A stretch of DNA of 64,000 nt from Branchiostoma floridae (Eukaryota > Chordata > Leptocardii > Amphioxiformes > Branchiostomatidae). The stretch spans positions 19,346,389 to 19,410,388 of the forward strand of contig NC_049990.1 of NCBI RefSeq assembly GCF_000003815.2, read 5' to 3'. The position numbers and the translations under genes are program-made. Positions 63,904-64,000 of the stretch are shown in pieces (position 1 is the first letter of the stretch; the number at the start of each line of letters is the position of its first letter). The notes beneath the pieces are model-generated. The model searched no databases, had not been told where the DNA came from, and worked only from the letters and a program-made list of their open reading frames with translations.

Positions 63904-64000
63904 CTGATGAGTGGAAGAAAATAGGGGTAGATTTTAATTTCTATCTATTCACTTATTATTTATTCATTTATAATTATTTTATTATGGATGCCCAACTAGT

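Overview
The window looks like animal nuclear DNA, most likely from a chordate close to amphioxus (Branchiostoma). Genes are split into short exons with GT-AG introns. The recognisable proteins (GPR161, a TRPM channel, a YWTD/EGF receptor, an NNMT-like methyltransferase, a NAT16-like acetyltransferase) are metazoan families. Introns are packed with small hairpin-forming DNA elements. The species call is inference. Five runs of N interrupt the sequence (3699-3859, 11271-11376, 29249-29391, 30215-30314, 58085-58347).

Layout. 1-7133: no secure gene; mobile-element debris, one hairpin element broken by a gap, and one weak candidate exon at 1522-1701. 7134-19570 (+): a five-exon GPR161-type receptor with a complete 547-codon reading frame. 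Its TM4 exon is followed by six tandem partial copies of its own 3' end and splice donor. 21118-35420 (-): a 14-exon TRPM-type cation channel that appears to lack both the long N-terminal SLOG region and any C-terminal enzyme domain. A tRNA-Ser(AGA) gene and a 67-bp satellite sit in one of its introns. 38775-63903 (-): a type I membrane receptor made of two six-exon YWTD-propeller/EGF modules, a transmembrane exon and a tyrosine-rich tail with two ITAM-like motifs. Its 5' end lies beyond the window. The ~16.4-kb intron between the two modules carries two genes on the opposite strand: an NNMT/INMT/PNMT-like methyltransferase (47524-51651) and a NAT16-like N-acetyltransferase (56594-59074).

How the genes relate. 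GPR161 is known as a ciliary, cAMP-linked repressor of Hedgehog signalling. The TRPM-like protein should be a Ca2+-regulated channel, since its S2/S3 calcium-site residues are kept. The LRP-like receptor's tail suggests phosphotyrosine signalling. The two nested enzymes act on small molecules. Nothing in the sequence shows these loci forming one pathway.

The most unusual items are the ITAM-like LRP receptor, the minimal TRPM channel, the multiplied splice donor in GPR161, and several families of palindromic elements, some of which coincide with assembly gaps. Exon borders were inferred by eye from GT/AG sites, reading phase and protein similarity recalled from known families; no database search was run.
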